Below are positions 50,379 to 58,532 of a DNA stretch of 64,000 nt, one piece after another. Made by a program: the position numbers and the translations under genes. Origin of the DNA: Paenibacillus sp. FSL R7-0345 (GTDB lineage: Bacteria > Bacillota > Bacilli > Paenibacillales > Paenibacillaceae); contig NZ_CP152002.1 in assembly GCF_038595055.1 (NCBI RefSeq), positions 6,754,501 to 6,818,500 on the forward strand. Reading direction: 5' to 3'. A model generated the notes under the pieces. That model was not told where the DNA came from and ran no database searches. It saw only the letters and a list, made by a program, of their open reading frames with translations. Each line of letters begins with the position of its first letter. Positions within the stretch are counted from its first letter, which is position 1.

Positions 50379-50511
50379 AAAAAAGCCCCCCAGCTTCAAT
50401 GATAACGGGTTACTCTGGAAGACTTTGTAGTGTTTGTCACATTGCTGTGCTGCAGCACGCGAAATCCCCCATAATGCGGGCCCCCCCAAGAACATTGAAT
50501 TCTTATTCATC

Positions 50512-50535
50512 AAAAAAAGCGGCCGGGGGCCGCTT
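50512..50535 (-). terminator. Terminator of the DUF1905/YdeI gene
   Basis: Arms AAGCGGCC (50517-50524) and GGCCGCTT (50528-50535), followed by seven T on the minus strand. Confidence 0.85.
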
Positions 50536-50570
50536 CTTGTAAACAATATGCTATTGAGGCCGGGAGATGC

Positions 50571-51020
50571 CTATTGAGCCCGTCCCTCGCCCAGCGTCTG
50601 AACCGCCTTGCTGATGCGCCGCTGCCGTGTCTCTGCCGTTTTGGCATCCTCAATGGATAAAACAAACCGCCGTTTGTTGCTGTAGGATAATCCGTCAAAA
50701 AAGCTCCGGGCCGCCGGCTCGCGGTCCAGTGCCTCACTGAAATCAGGCGGGACTGTCACTTCTCTCGGCTCGTTGTCGGGCGCAAGCTCTACCTCAATTT
50801 CCTCCCCGGCGTTCACCCCCGCCCCCTTGCGATTCTCTGCACTGAGCGGGAGCATGAACTGGCCGCCCATCACCGCTACCGTGCTCGCATACGTATAGCC
50901 GTTGATGGTTACTTTGACCGCCGGCTTCTTGCCTGGCCCCAGGCTGGATACCACCTCAGGCGGAACGGAAATACCTGTGGCCGTCTTGCCGCTAAGTATG
51001 ACTGTTGTCCGGAATTTCAT
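50571..51020 (-). CDS. YdeI/DUF1905-domain protein
   Basis: A 149-residue protein. An N-terminal DUF1905 beta domain (about 1-85, KFRTTVILSGKTATGISVP and INGYTYASTVAVMGGQFMLPL) is followed by a bacteriocin-protection YdeI-like helical region (about 95-145, ALDREPAARSFFDGLSYSNKRRF and IEDAKTAETRQRRISKAV). The function is unclear. The start is ATG at 51018-51020 because GGAGGTA is close upstream; the open frame extends fifteen codons further without support. It is divergent from the UvrC-like gene. Confidence 0.9.
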   Translation of the reverse strand: MKFRTTVILSGKTATGISVPPEVVSSLGPGKKPAVKVTINGYTYASTVAVMGGQFMLPLSAENRKGAGVNAGEEIEVELAPDNEPREVTVPPDFSEALDREPAARSFFDGLSYSNKRRFVLSIEDAKTAETRQRRISKAVQTLGEGRAQ

Positions 51021-51165
51021 CTGAATACCTCCAGTCCGAGTACAAATCGTTAAGATTAATCCCATTGTAGAGCTAAGGCTTGTGCTTTTCCAGTCGCCTG
51101 CCGGTGTAAATTTCGTATATACTTACAATATACCAAACTATGCTATACACAGAGGTGAATCCTCA

Positions 51166-52269
51166 ATGAATCTGAAGGAAAAAGTGCACAGCCTCCCGCT
51201 AACGCCCGGCGTCTACCTGATGAAGGACAGCCTCGGCCACATTATCTATGTCGGTAAGGCCAAGCAGCTCCGTAAACGGGTACAGTCGTACTTTTATAAT
51301 AATAAAGGTCATTCTCCCAAGGTCGTTCAGCTCGTCCGCAATATCAGGGATCTTGAATACAGGCTGACCGATACCGAATTTGAAGCCTTCATGCTGGAGT
51401 GCCAGCTTATTAAAGAAATCAAACCGATGTATAACCGGAAAATGAAAAATCCGCTCGCCTACAGCTATATCTCCGTCCGTCAGGATAAAATCCGCCGCCA
51501 GCTTGAAGTCAGCTATGATCCCGGTCCTCCCGGGGAAAAGCTGCATTTCGGCCCCTATACAAGCAGGAGCACTGTGGAGCGGGCGCTGCAGGGCATCAAG
51601 GAGAGTCAGCGGATTCTTTGCAGCAACCCGCATATTCAGGGCTCGCTGTGCCTTAATCATTCACTGGGCCTCTGCATCGGCATGTGCGGCGGCGGCGCTG
51701 CGCTTGATGTCTATAATAGAATTATAGACAAAGTGATCGCGCTTTTAGACGGTCAGGATCTGAGTATCCTGACCGCTCTGGAGCAGCGCATGAACGAAGC
51801 GGCGGAGCGGTTCGACTTCGAGACTGCGGCCAAATACCGCGACTATGTAGGAGCGGTCCAGGCACTGCTGCAAAAGGAGAAGGTCTCGCGGTTCACCGGC
51901 GAGAACAATAATATCGCCGTGCTGGAGCCGGTGGACACGGACAGCATTAAGCTGATCCTGATTAAGGGGGCACGGATTATATTCCGTACCACACTCGATT
52001 TGCAGCACATGGACCGCGGGCAGCTGCAGGCAGCGGTGCATTCAGCTATTCTGGAGCAGTTCGCTGCCGCAGCTCCTGAGGACGCTTCGGGGATTAACCG
52101 CCACACGATTGATGAGGCGCAGATTATCTACAGCTACCTCAAAAGCAGCTCCGGCAGCTATCTGATCGTTCCGCCGGAGTGGCTCACCGCTGCACCGGAT
52201 CCGCTGCTTGCAGACGCCGTGGACAAGCTGCTGGCCGGGTATTTCGAGCAGCTGGAGGGGGCGGATTAG
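51166..52269 (+). CDS. Short UvrC-like protein (GIY-YIG + UVR motif, no RNase H/HhH part)
   Basis: A 367-residue protein matching the N-terminal half of UvrC. The GIY-YIG domain is complete (GVYLMKDSLGHIIYVGKAKQLRKRV, split over residues about 15-39, with the Glu in TEFEAFMLE). A Cys-bearing middle region (LCSNPHIQ, CIGMCGGG) and a UVR motif (ERFDFETAAKYRDYV, about 206-220) follow. The C-terminal endonuclease and helix-hairpin-helix domains of the roughly 600-residue UvrC are missing. It may act like Cho, making only the 3' incision in nucleotide excision repair, but a truncated evolutionary derivative is also possible. The ATG at 51166 has AGAGGTGA upstream. Confidence 0.88.
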   Translation: MNLKEKVHSLPLTPGVYLMKDSLGHIIYVGKAKQLRKRVQSYFYNNKGHSPKVVQLVRNIRDLEYRLTDTEFEAFMLECQLIKEIKPMYNRKMKNPLAYSYISVRQDKIRRQLEVSYDPGPPGEKLHFGPYTSRSTVERALQGIKESQRILCSNPHIQGSLCLNHSLGLCIGMCGGGAALDVYNRIIDKVIALLDGQDLSILTALEQRMNEAAERFDFETAAKYRDYVGAVQALLQKEKVSRFTGENNNIAVLEPVDTDSIKLILIKGARIIFRTTLDLQHMDRGQLQAAVHSAILEQFAAAAPEDASGINRHTIDEAQIIYSYLKSSSGSYLIVPPEWLTAAPDPLLADAVDKLLAGYFEQLEGAD

Positions 52270-52649
52270 GCGGGAATGAGTGGCATTGAACAGGCTGAAT
52301 AGGATAACGGGATAGTGGGATGAGCGGAATGTGCTGGATGAGCAGGGTTGTGCGGGGTTGTGCGGGTTGTGCAGATTTATGCGGAATTGGTCTTCTTCCT
52401 GTGACGCGCGAGGGTGTACTGAGACAACTAAGTGAAAATTCGACACTTAGATTCCCGAAATCAGCAGCAGCCGGACAATTAGGTGGAAAATCGACACTTA
52501 AAATGACACTTTTCACCGTACATGCGGGATATCGGCGAAAATAAGTAGCAAATTTCCACTTAATGCTTATAAAACCGGAGAAATGATAGAATTAGATGAC
52601 GTTTTTACAACTAATTATGTAGGAAAATCCAGCCACGCCGGGGGCAACA
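52270..52649. repeat. Intergenic region with dispersed AAGTG...CACTTA inverted-repeat elements
   Basis: No gene supported here. At 52428-52450 CTAAGTG and CACTTAG flank a 9-base loop; a related copy is at 52478-52502 and a third, inverted, at 52541-52564. The preceding 52320-52385 stretch is G/T-rich with GGGTTGTGC repeats. These look like a small dispersed intergenic element. Confidence 0.5.
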
Positions 52650-52881
52650 GGATTTTTCCCCTCTATTCCTGCGTTCAGCAGGGCTGGGTGTGCTACTTTA
52701 TTGAATTTTTCCCTCTATTGCCGCGCTCAGCGGGGCTGGGTAGGCTACTTTATAGGATTTTCCCCACTCTTCCTGCGTTCAGCGGGGCTGGGCGGGCTAC
52801 TTTGTGGGATTTTCCCCTCTATTATCGCGCTCAGTGGGGCTGGGTAGGCTACTTTACGGGATTTTTCCATCTATTCCTGCG
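52650..52881. repeat. Tandem repeat array, 52-bp period, about 4.5 copies
   Basis: Copies begin near 52650, 52703, 52755, 52807 and 52859. Each opens with GGATTTTTCCC or a close variant, followed by CTCTATTCCTGCG, TCAGCGGGGCTGGG and GGCTACTTT. A plus-strand frame runs through the array but only because the unit lacks stops. The core is shared with the arrays at 60622 and 60882. Confidence 0.85.
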
Positions 52882-52957
52882 ACTAAGCCCTATTACTGAG
52901 GTTAGCAGGCTCGATGAACACATACGCTTCGCTTAGCCGGCTAACCATATGTACAAC

Positions 52958-52998
52958 AAAAAAAGCTGCCCCGGTCATTGACCGGAGGGCAGCTTTTG
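52958..52998 (-). terminator. Terminator of the QorB-like gene
   Basis: Arms AAAAGCTGCC (52961-52970) and GGGCAGCTTTT (52988-52998) around GGTCATTGACC, with a T run on the minus strand. Confidence 0.88.
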
Positions 52999-53044
52999 TC
53001 TAACCAGCTATCTGTCCATCAGCTCATTGCTGTCTCTCGCATGC

Positions 53045-53911
53045 TTACGCCTGCGCGACGTTCACTAGAGCGCTGATTCCCTCGCTGAGCGGGGTCTGCG
53101 GACGCTGCAGCAGCTTTTCCAGGTCGCCGCTCTCAATGTCCAGCGCGCCCTCACGGATTGCTGCCTGAATAGCTACCACAATCGGCAATGCCGCTTCAGG
53201 TACGCCTGCTCCCGCCATTACGCTTGCGTAAGTCTCGTCGTCTACCTGCTGCACAGGAATGTCTTTGCCGAGTACACCGCCGGCAACTGCGGCCAGCTCT
53301 GCCTGGGTCAGCGGCTTGCCGGACAATTCGTATACGGTATTGTCATGGCCTTCACCGGTAAGTACTGCTGCTGCCGCCTCTGCATAGTCGCGGCGCGTAG
53401 CCCAGCCTACCTTACCTTCGCCGGCGGAAGTCAGCCAAGGTGCTCCGGCTGCGGCTGCCTGGATGGAGCCGGCTTCATTTTCCAGGTACCAGTTGTTGCG
53501 GAGGAACGCATACGGAATCCCGGATTCACGGATGAATTGTTCAGTGGCCTTGTGTACCGGTGCCAGGAACAGGGAGCTGGATTCCGCATGTCCGACACTG
53601 GTGTAAGCAATGAAGCCCACGCCTGCCCGGACAGCCGCATCTACAGCCGCTTTATGCTGGCGGATCCGTGTGTCATTGTCGCCGTCTGCCGAAACAAGCA
53701 GCAGCCGGTCCACACCGGCAAACGCCTGATCCAACGTTTCCGGCTGGTCAAAATCACCATGGCGCACATCGACGCCGCGGGACCGCAGGCTTTCTGCCTT
53801 CTCCGGGTTTCTTACACTCGCTACGAGGCTGTCTGCGGAGACAGTCTTCAGCAATGCCTCTGCTACAATAGAACCAAACTGTCCGGTTGCTCCTGTGAAT
53901 CCGATTTTCAT
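53045..53911 (-). CDS. NAD(P)H:quinone oxidoreductase-like NmrA/SDR protein (QorB/YtfG-like)
   Basis: A 288-residue atypical SDR of the NmrA group. The nucleotide-binding motif GATGQFGS is at residues about 7-14, and the layout (VASVRNPEKAESL, DVRHGDFDQPETL, FIAYTSVGHAESS) matches E. coli QorB/YtfG, which reduces quinones with NADPH. I chose ATG at 53909-53911 because GGAGG is six bases upstream; a start five codons earlier lies in that site. The promoter region contains a perfect GTAACTA/TAGTTAC palindrome, resembling the operator of the HxlR-type regulator that controls qorB in other bacteria. A terminator follows. Confidence 0.92.
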   Translation of the reverse strand: MKIGFTGATGQFGSIVAEALLKTVSADSLVASVRNPEKAESLRSRGVDVRHGDFDQPETLDQAFAGVDRLLLVSADGDNDTRIRQHKAAVDAAVRAGVGFIAYTSVGHAESSSLFLAPVHKATEQFIRESGIPYAFLRNNWYLENEAGSIQAAAAGAPWLTSAGEGKVGWATRRDYAEAAAAVLTGEGHDNTVYELSGKPLTQAELAAVAGGVLGKDIPVQQVDDETYASVMAGAGVPEAALPIVVAIQAAIREGALDIESGDLEKLLQRPQTPLSEGISALVNVAQA

Positions 53912-53989
53912 CTCAAATTCCTCCATTACGATTTATTTTTATCAGAAAATACTGCCTGTATCTCACTTATTGCCTGTTTTGTATTACCT

Positions 53990-54006
53990 GTAACTATTGT
54001 AGTTAC
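53990..54006. promoter_or_regulatory. HxlR-like operator upstream of the QorB-like gene
   Basis: GTAACTA and TAGTTAC flank TTG, a perfect 7+3+7 palindrome 79 bases upstream of the start codon. No HxlR-type gene is adjacent; the nearest in the window is at 33105-33503. Confidence 0.65.
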
Positions 54007-54175
54007 AATTTGAGCGGATGTCAAATCCTTTGTTATTACTTGTACCTCTTTAATAGTAAAAAAGGCGGCCTGTCCACATCCGGGGGTCCGCCGCAGCATA
54101 TGCATTTGTTAGCCTTCCCGCATGGTGCTATTCTTACAACATGTACTTATACCGAACAAGAAAGGTTCTGTCCTC

Positions 54176-55018
54176 ATGTCTAAACCCGGAGTATCTATTT
54201 ACACACGCTACCTTCCGTCTGTCACACCTGATCCGCAATATACCGGCTCTGTCTACTGGCTTGTTACCCATTCCGGCAAGCTGCTGGTAACGCAATCGCC
54301 GGAGCGGACAGCCATTCCGCTGCTGCCTTCCCTTGAGCTGCTTGCAGCCGTTCCGAGCCGCACGCTGTATCTCGGCACTTTTGCAGGTACTCCCTGCTTC
54401 GCGGTTGAAGTTCCAGCCGATACGCCTGAGCCGCCGGGTATGGTCTTCCATCCGCTGCGCACTTTGTACGATGCGCTTGACGAGGATGTGTTCCATCTGG
54501 CCGGAAGGGCCCTGCAGCTGCTGGCCTGGGATGAGACCCACCAGTTCTGCGGCAAATGCGGCGCCGCAACAGTGCTCTCTACAACAGAGCACGCCCGCAG
54601 CTGCCCTGCGTGCGGACAGCTCTTTTATCCGCGGCTGGCTCCGGCTGTCATTACCGCTATCCTGAAGGACGGCGAGATTCTGCTCGCTCATGCCCCTCAT
54701 TTTCAAAACAATATGTACGGGCTGATTGCCGGCTTTGTCGAGCCCGGTGAGACGCTGGAGGACTGTGTGGCGCGCGAGATCAGGGAAGAAGTCGGAATTA
54801 CGGTGAAGAACATTACCTATTTCGGCAGCCAGCAGTGGCCGTTTCCCCATTCGCTGATGGTCGGCTTCCTGGCCGAATATGAGAGCGGTGAAATCAGCGT
54901 GGACGGGATCGAGCTCGATCATGCCGCCTGGTTCCGGCCGGACAGCCTGCCGGTGATACCGCCCCCGGTCAGCATCGCCCGCAAAATCATTGACTGGTAC
55001 GTGCAGCAGTACAGCTAA
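54176..55018 (+). CDS. nudC: NAD(+) diphosphatase / NAD-decapping hydrolase NudC
   Basis: A 280-residue Nudix enzyme that hydrolyses NADH to NMNH and AMP and removes NAD caps from RNA. Four Cys at 125, 128, 143 and 146 (CGKC, CPAC) form the zinc site; the Nudix box GFVEPGETLEDCVAREIREE-V-G spans about 187-208; the NADH-specific motif SQQWPFPHS follows at about 219-227. The N-terminal domain (1-120) is divergent, as usual. The start ATG at 54176 is used because the family alignment begins there; GAAAGG lies upstream. A GC-rich hairpin follows. Confidence 0.95.
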   Translation: MSKPGVSIYTRYLPSVTPDPQYTGSVYWLVTHSGKLLVTQSPERTAIPLLPSLELLAAVPSRTLYLGTFAGTPCFAVEVPADTPEPPGMVFHPLRTLYDALDEDVFHLAGRALQLLAWDETHQFCGKCGAATVLSTTEHARSCPACGQLFYPRLAPAVITAILKDGEILLAHAPHFQNNMYGLIAGFVEPGETLEDCVAREIREEVGITVKNITYFGSQQWPFPHSLMVGFLAEYESGEISVDGIELDHAAWFRPDSLPVIPPPVSIARKIIDWYVQQYS

Positions 55019-55047
55019 GCTCTATGCACCTCCAGCTGCAGGACAAG

Positions 55048-55092
55048 CGGCCCCGCGGGATAATCCTTTCGATGGTTCCCTCCGCGGGGCCG
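55048..55092 (+). terminator. Terminator of nudC
   Basis: Arms CGGCCCCGCGG (55048-55058) and CCGCGGGGCCG (55082-55092) with a TTTATTTA tail on the plus strand. Confidence 0.75.
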
Positions 55093-55103
55093 CCGTTTAT
55101 TTA

Positions 55104-55691
55104 CTAAATTGCTGCCGTCTTGAAGTAACGATATACCCGCTCAAGCTTGCGTGCATGCTTGCCGCGCGGACTCTCCATGCTGCCGAACTCAAAAAACTTT
55201 ACCTTACGGATGCCGACATAGTTGAACAACGCCTTACGCATCAGGATTTTGTGCGCATTCCCCAGCCACAGCAGCGGGTAGTTTGCCGGTCCTTTCATCA
55301 CCGAAATGCAGACTACCGATTTTCCCTTAAGCAGTCCCTCCGGAAACAGCCCGCCCTTATCCTTATAAGCAAATCCTGAAGCAAACATCTGGTCGATGTA
55401 GCCCATCAGCATGGCCGGAGGCCGTCCCCACCATATCGGATAGACCAGTACAATCCGGTCAGCCCAGATCAGCTGCTCCCGGTATTTGGCCAGCCTTGGG
55501 TCACTATGCATATCCCGCCGCCGCTTCTCCTTATTGAAGACCAGCACCGGATCAAACCCCTCTTCATATAAATCCAGCACCTTTATTTCCTTCACCGTTT
55601 CATTATCCCGGCTGCCCCGCAGCACCTCCTGCAAAAAAGCATAGCTTAGGCTCTGATGGTTCGGATGTGTATAGATAACCAGTGTATTCAT
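55104..55691 (-). CDS. Flavodoxin-fold NAD(P)H dehydrogenase (quinone)
   Basis: A 195-residue flavodoxin-like quinone reductase. The N-terminal LVIYTHPNHQSLSYAF binds the FMN phosphate; YPIWWGRPPAMLMGYIDQMFASGFAY is the typical aromatic and dimer-contact segment. Such enzymes make two-electron reductions of quinones and nitro compounds, avoiding radicals. ATG at 55689-55691 follows AAAGGAG. It is divergent from a MarR-type gene across a perfect palindrome, so it is likely repressed by that regulator and induced by quinones. Confidence 0.93.
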   Translation of the reverse strand: MNTLVIYTHPNHQSLSYAFLQEVLRGSRDNETVKEIKVLDLYEEGFDPVLVFNKEKRRRDMHSDPRLAKYREQLIWADRIVLVYPIWWGRPPAMLMGYIDQMFASGFAYKDKGGLFPEGLLKGKSVVCISVMKGPANYPLLWLGNAHKILMRKALFNYVGIRKVKFFEFGSMESPRGKHARKLERVYRYFKTAAI

Positions 55692-55706
55692 GCCGCCGGC
55701 ACTCCT

Positions 55707-55728
55707 TTACTTATCATTTGATAAGTAA
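55707..55728. promoter_or_regulatory. MarR-type operator palindrome
   Basis: A perfect 22-bp palindrome with 10-bp arms TTACTTATCA and TGATAAGTAA around TT, lying between the quinone reductase start (55691) and the MarR start (55813). A weaker dyad, CAATT-N3-AATTG, is at 55756-55768. Confidence 0.8.
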
Positions 55729-55812
55729 ATCCTAGCACAATGGAAAATTAGTTGTCAATTGATAATTGTTTTATGATAATGTTTTTGCTATCGTCAAGGC
55801 AGAGGTGATCCC

Positions 55813-56241
55813 ATGGACAATAACCCGTTATTCCAGCAAATCGTAGCTTTTACTGCTGCCGTGCATCAGGTTGCAAGCGATATAACCAAGGATGTGAAAT
55901 CAGGGGCACTGACTCCTGTACAATATAAAATTCTCGAATACATTGCGGTGAGCCAGCCGGTAACACTGAGCGAAATCAGCGATTGCATGCATATGTCGAT
56001 GCCCAATACGAGCCGCGAGCTGAAGAAGCTAACCGAAAAACAGCTCTGCTCCAGGGTCACCGACCCGGCCGACCGCCGCAGGCAGGGCATTACCCTCTCA
56101 CCCGCCGGCGAGGCAATGATGGGCGAGGCTTTCCAGACCATCGGCGCCCGGTTTGAAGAGCGCATCGCCCATCTTAGCGACGCAGAACGCAAAGCGATCG
56201 GGCAGGCGCTGGAGCTTTTGCAGCAAAAGGTTTATTACTGA
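55813..56241 (+). CDS. MarR-family transcriptional regulator
   Basis: A 142-residue winged-helix regulator. The helix-turn-helix core SQPVTLSEISDCMHMSMPNTSRELKKL (about 49-75, split as helices 3 and 4) and the wing RVTDPADRRRQGITLSPAGE are typical. One Cys (Cys60 in SDCMHM) sits near the recognition helices and could sense electrophiles, as in other redox-type MarR proteins; this is inferred. The ATG at 55813 follows AGAGGTGATC. It is divergent from the flavodoxin-fold reductase gene and probably represses both genes. Confidence 0.94.
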   Translation: MDNNPLFQQIVAFTAAVHQVASDITKDVKSGALTPVQYKILEYIAVSQPVTLSEISDCMHMSMPNTSRELKKLTEKQLCSRVTDPADRRRQGITLSPAGEAMMGEAFQTIGARFEERIAHLSDAERKAIGQALELLQQKVYY

Positions 56242-56346
56242 GCATTCCCGTACAGCACCGGACCCGCCCAGCATTTACCACAAAACCATTACGCCAGGCC
56301 AGCGTCCAACTATAGACTAAAAATCTATAGGCAAGGTGATACACAC

Positions 56347-57402
56347 ATGACAAAATGCAAACCTGCCCTGCTTCCGCTGCTAATCCTATCGCTATGCGGA
56401 GGAGGTGCGGCCTATGCAGATGCGCTTCCTCAGGAGACGGCAGCCGCTCCGGCTATCTCAGTCTATCTGGACGGAAAACCGCTGCCATCAGAGGTACCGC
56501 CCGTGAATGTTGACGGAACGGTGCTTGTACCGATGCGCGGGCTGTTCGAGGCGCAGGGAGCCGTGCTGAGCTGGGACAACACCGACAAAATTGTCACCGC
56601 AACCAAGGATAATACCAAGCTCAGCTATCAGATGGGTGCTTCCTCGGCAGATTTAAACGGCCAGGCCGTTAAGGTCGGCGTTCCCGGTGTAATCGCTGAT
56701 GATACGGCGATGATCCCGCTGCGGATGGCCAGTGAGGCTCTGGGCAACAGTGTCAGCTGGGTCCCGGCTACCCAGTCGGTGCAGATCTCCTCGACTTCAG
56801 CAGCAGTCATCTTTGAAACCTCAATCCTCCGGGGTGTGACACTGCGCAGTAAGCCCGATGGCGAAAGCAAGCCTGTGACGGAGAAAATGCTGACTGAGGG
56901 AACCAGGGTCCATGTAATCAGCGTGGCCGACGCGCTCTGGCTGAAGGTCCGGACCGAGGACAATCAGACCGGCTACATCTCTGCCAAACCGAAGTTTACC
57001 GACTACACCAGTTCCTCCCTCGCAGACAAGCAGGCTGCCGCATTGATCGCCTACGGCAAAACGTTTAACGGCACACCTTATGAATTCGGCGCTTCTCCCG
57101 ATCAGACCAAAACGTTCGACTGCTCCTCTTTTGTAAAGCGTCTGTTTGAGGATATTCTATCCGTCGAGCTGCCGCGGGTGTCCTATAAACAGGCGAAGGA
57201 AGGCAGCGAAGTCGGGCTGGACGAGCTGCGTCCGGGCGATCTGCTGTTCTTTACCGCACGCGGCCTGGATATCGGCCATGTTGCGATCTACGCCGGAAAC
57301 AACAAGATTTTGCACACCTATTCCCCTAAGGAAGGGGTTCACACAGAGACCTTCGACGGCCAGTGGAAAAAGCGCTTTGTGACTGCCCGCAGAATTTTGT
57401 AG
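56347..57402 (+). CDS. Cell-wall NlpC/P60 endopeptidase with stalk and SH3 domains
   Basis: A 351-residue exported hydrolase. The signal peptide covers residues 1-24. A copper amine oxidase N-terminal-like stalk domain (about 38-150, VLVPMRGLFEAQGAVL and AMIPLRMASEALG) is followed by a bacterial SH3 domain (about 158-220) and a C-terminal NlpC/P60 domain (about 230-350). The catalytic residues are Cys259 in TFDCSSFVK and the His of DIGHVAIY with a further His in LHTYSP. It should cleave peptidoglycan stem peptides at the cell surface, in growth or sporulation. The ATG follows AGGTGAT. It is monocistronic, ending in a strong terminator. Confidence 0.94.
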   Translation: MTKCKPALLPLLILSLCGGGAAYADALPQETAAAPAISVYLDGKPLPSEVPPVNVDGTVLVPMRGLFEAQGAVLSWDNTDKIVTATKDNTKLSYQMGASSADLNGQAVKVGVPGVIADDTAMIPLRMASEALGNSVSWVPATQSVQISSTSAAVIFETSILRGVTLRSKPDGESKPVTEKMLTEGTRVHVISVADALWLKVRTEDNQTGYISAKPKFTDYTSSSLADKQAAALIAYGKTFNGTPYEFGASPDQTKTFDCSSFVKRLFEDILSVELPRVSYKQAKEGSEVGLDELRPGDLLFFTARGLDIGHVAIYAGNNKILHTYSPKEGVHTETFDGQWKKRFVTARRIL

Positions 57403-57430
57403 CAGGAGCCGAGGCAACAGCAGCAATACC

Positions 57431-57480
57431 AAAAGCCCCCGACAGATGTCACCGTAAGGTGCGCTGTTGAGGGCTTTTAT
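57431..57480. terminator. Bidirectional terminator after the NlpC/P60 gene
   Basis: AAAAGCCC (57431-57438) pairs with GGGCTTTT (57471-57478), extended inside by GACAG/CTGTT; it serves the plus-strand hydrolase and the convergent minus-strand cyclase ending at 57502. Confidence 0.85.
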
Positions 57481-57501
57481 CTATATTATGACTAATCGGG
57501 A

Positions 57502-58491
57502 CTACATTAACTTTGCGGCAAAATCAAAGCTGTGCGTCACACGGTTTCTTCCGTTTTCTTTTGAAGCATAGAGGGCGGCATCGGCTTTGTGGAGCAAGGT
57601 CTTTTCCGAATCCTCAGCTGTGCATGTAGCGATCCCGATACTGACCGTAAGACGCCCGGTATCCCAGACAGCAAGCTCAGTTACCTGCCGCAGGTTTTCA
57701 GCAACCAGCCTGGATTCATCAGCTGTCAGACCAGGCAGAATCAGCACGAATTCCTCTCCGCCGTAGCGGGCAGCCGTATCCTTTTCACGGGAATGGAATT
57801 TCAGCAGACTCCCCAGCTTCTCCAGCACATAATCGCCCGTCTGATGGCCGAAGGTGTCGTTAATCCGCTTAAAGTAGTCGATATCCATAATCAGCAGAGA
57901 AAAGGGCTCTCCGGTCTCCCGGAACAGCTCCAGCTGCCCGCTCAGCATGTCCTCGAAATAACGTCTGTTCTTGAGCCCGGTGAGCTTATCCGTCGTAGAC
58001 AGCTCTACCAGAGCGGCATTAAGCTCCATCAGCTCACTTTGCTTTTGCTGGATTTCGGAGTGGATCTGGCCCAGTCTGGCCAGCGCCTGCTCTTTTTCCC
58101 AGTAAGCCTCCTCAATCTGCTTCTTGGCCGAACGCAGCTCCTGCTCGTAATCAATGCGTTTGCTCATCTGCATCAATACACAGTCAATAACCGCCACACC
58201 CCCGGCTACCAGGCTACGACCGTTCAGCATATACGGAACCGTTCCACCGCTGACATCCTTCAGGCTGATAAACAGCTCCTCGACATGGCCATGCAGATTA
58301 ATATTAGGGTAAAAATAAGAATGGAAAACAAGCTGGTTCGCCTTCGACATAATGGTATCGATATGTTTATGCAGCAGTGCCTCCCTCGTGTACCCCAGCA
58401 AATAAAGGAAGGTATGATTCATATCCGTAATGATGCCCTGATGTGTAATCGATATATACCCGCACGGGGCGTATTCCAGCCGTTCATTCAT
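57502..58491 (-). CDS. RsbP-like PAS domain fused to GGDEF diguanylate cyclase
   Basis: A 329-residue soluble protein. Residues 1-115 form a PAS domain closely resembling that of B. subtilis RsbP (APCGYISITHQGIITDMN, HVEELFISLKD, VIDCVLMQMSKR). A coiled coil (about 115-165) leads to a GGDEF domain (166-325) with the active motif GGEEF (244-248) and an intact RxxD feedback site REKD (235-238), so it should make c-di-GMP. In RsbP the PAS is followed by a PP2C phosphatase instead. The gene lies 41 bases downstream of an rsbQ homologue. ATG at 58489-58491 follows GAGAGGTTA. Confidence 0.93.
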   Translation of the reverse strand: MNERLEYAPCGYISITHQGIITDMNHTFLYLLGYTREALLHKHIDTIMSKANQLVFHSYFYPNINLHGHVEELFISLKDVSGGTVPYMLNGRSLVAGGVAVIDCVLMQMSKRIDYEQELRSAKKQIEEAYWEKEQALARLGQIHSEIQQKQSELMELNAALVELSTTDKLTGLKNRRYFEDMLSGQLELFRETGEPFSLLIMDIDYFKRINDTFGHQTGDYVLEKLGSLLKFHSREKDTAARYGGEEFVLILPGLTADESRLVAENLRQVTELAVWDTGRLTVSIGIATCTAEDSEKTLLHKADAALYASKENGRNRVTHSFDFAAKLM

Positions 58492-58532
58492 TTTAAATAA
58501 CCTCTCAATACCGCGTAGTGTTCTAATTCTTC

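Noticed and set aside
52583..52936. 117-codon plus-strand reading frame across the 52-bp array
   Set aside because: The peptide is just the translation of the degenerate DNA repeats, with no ribosome binding site or family resemblance.
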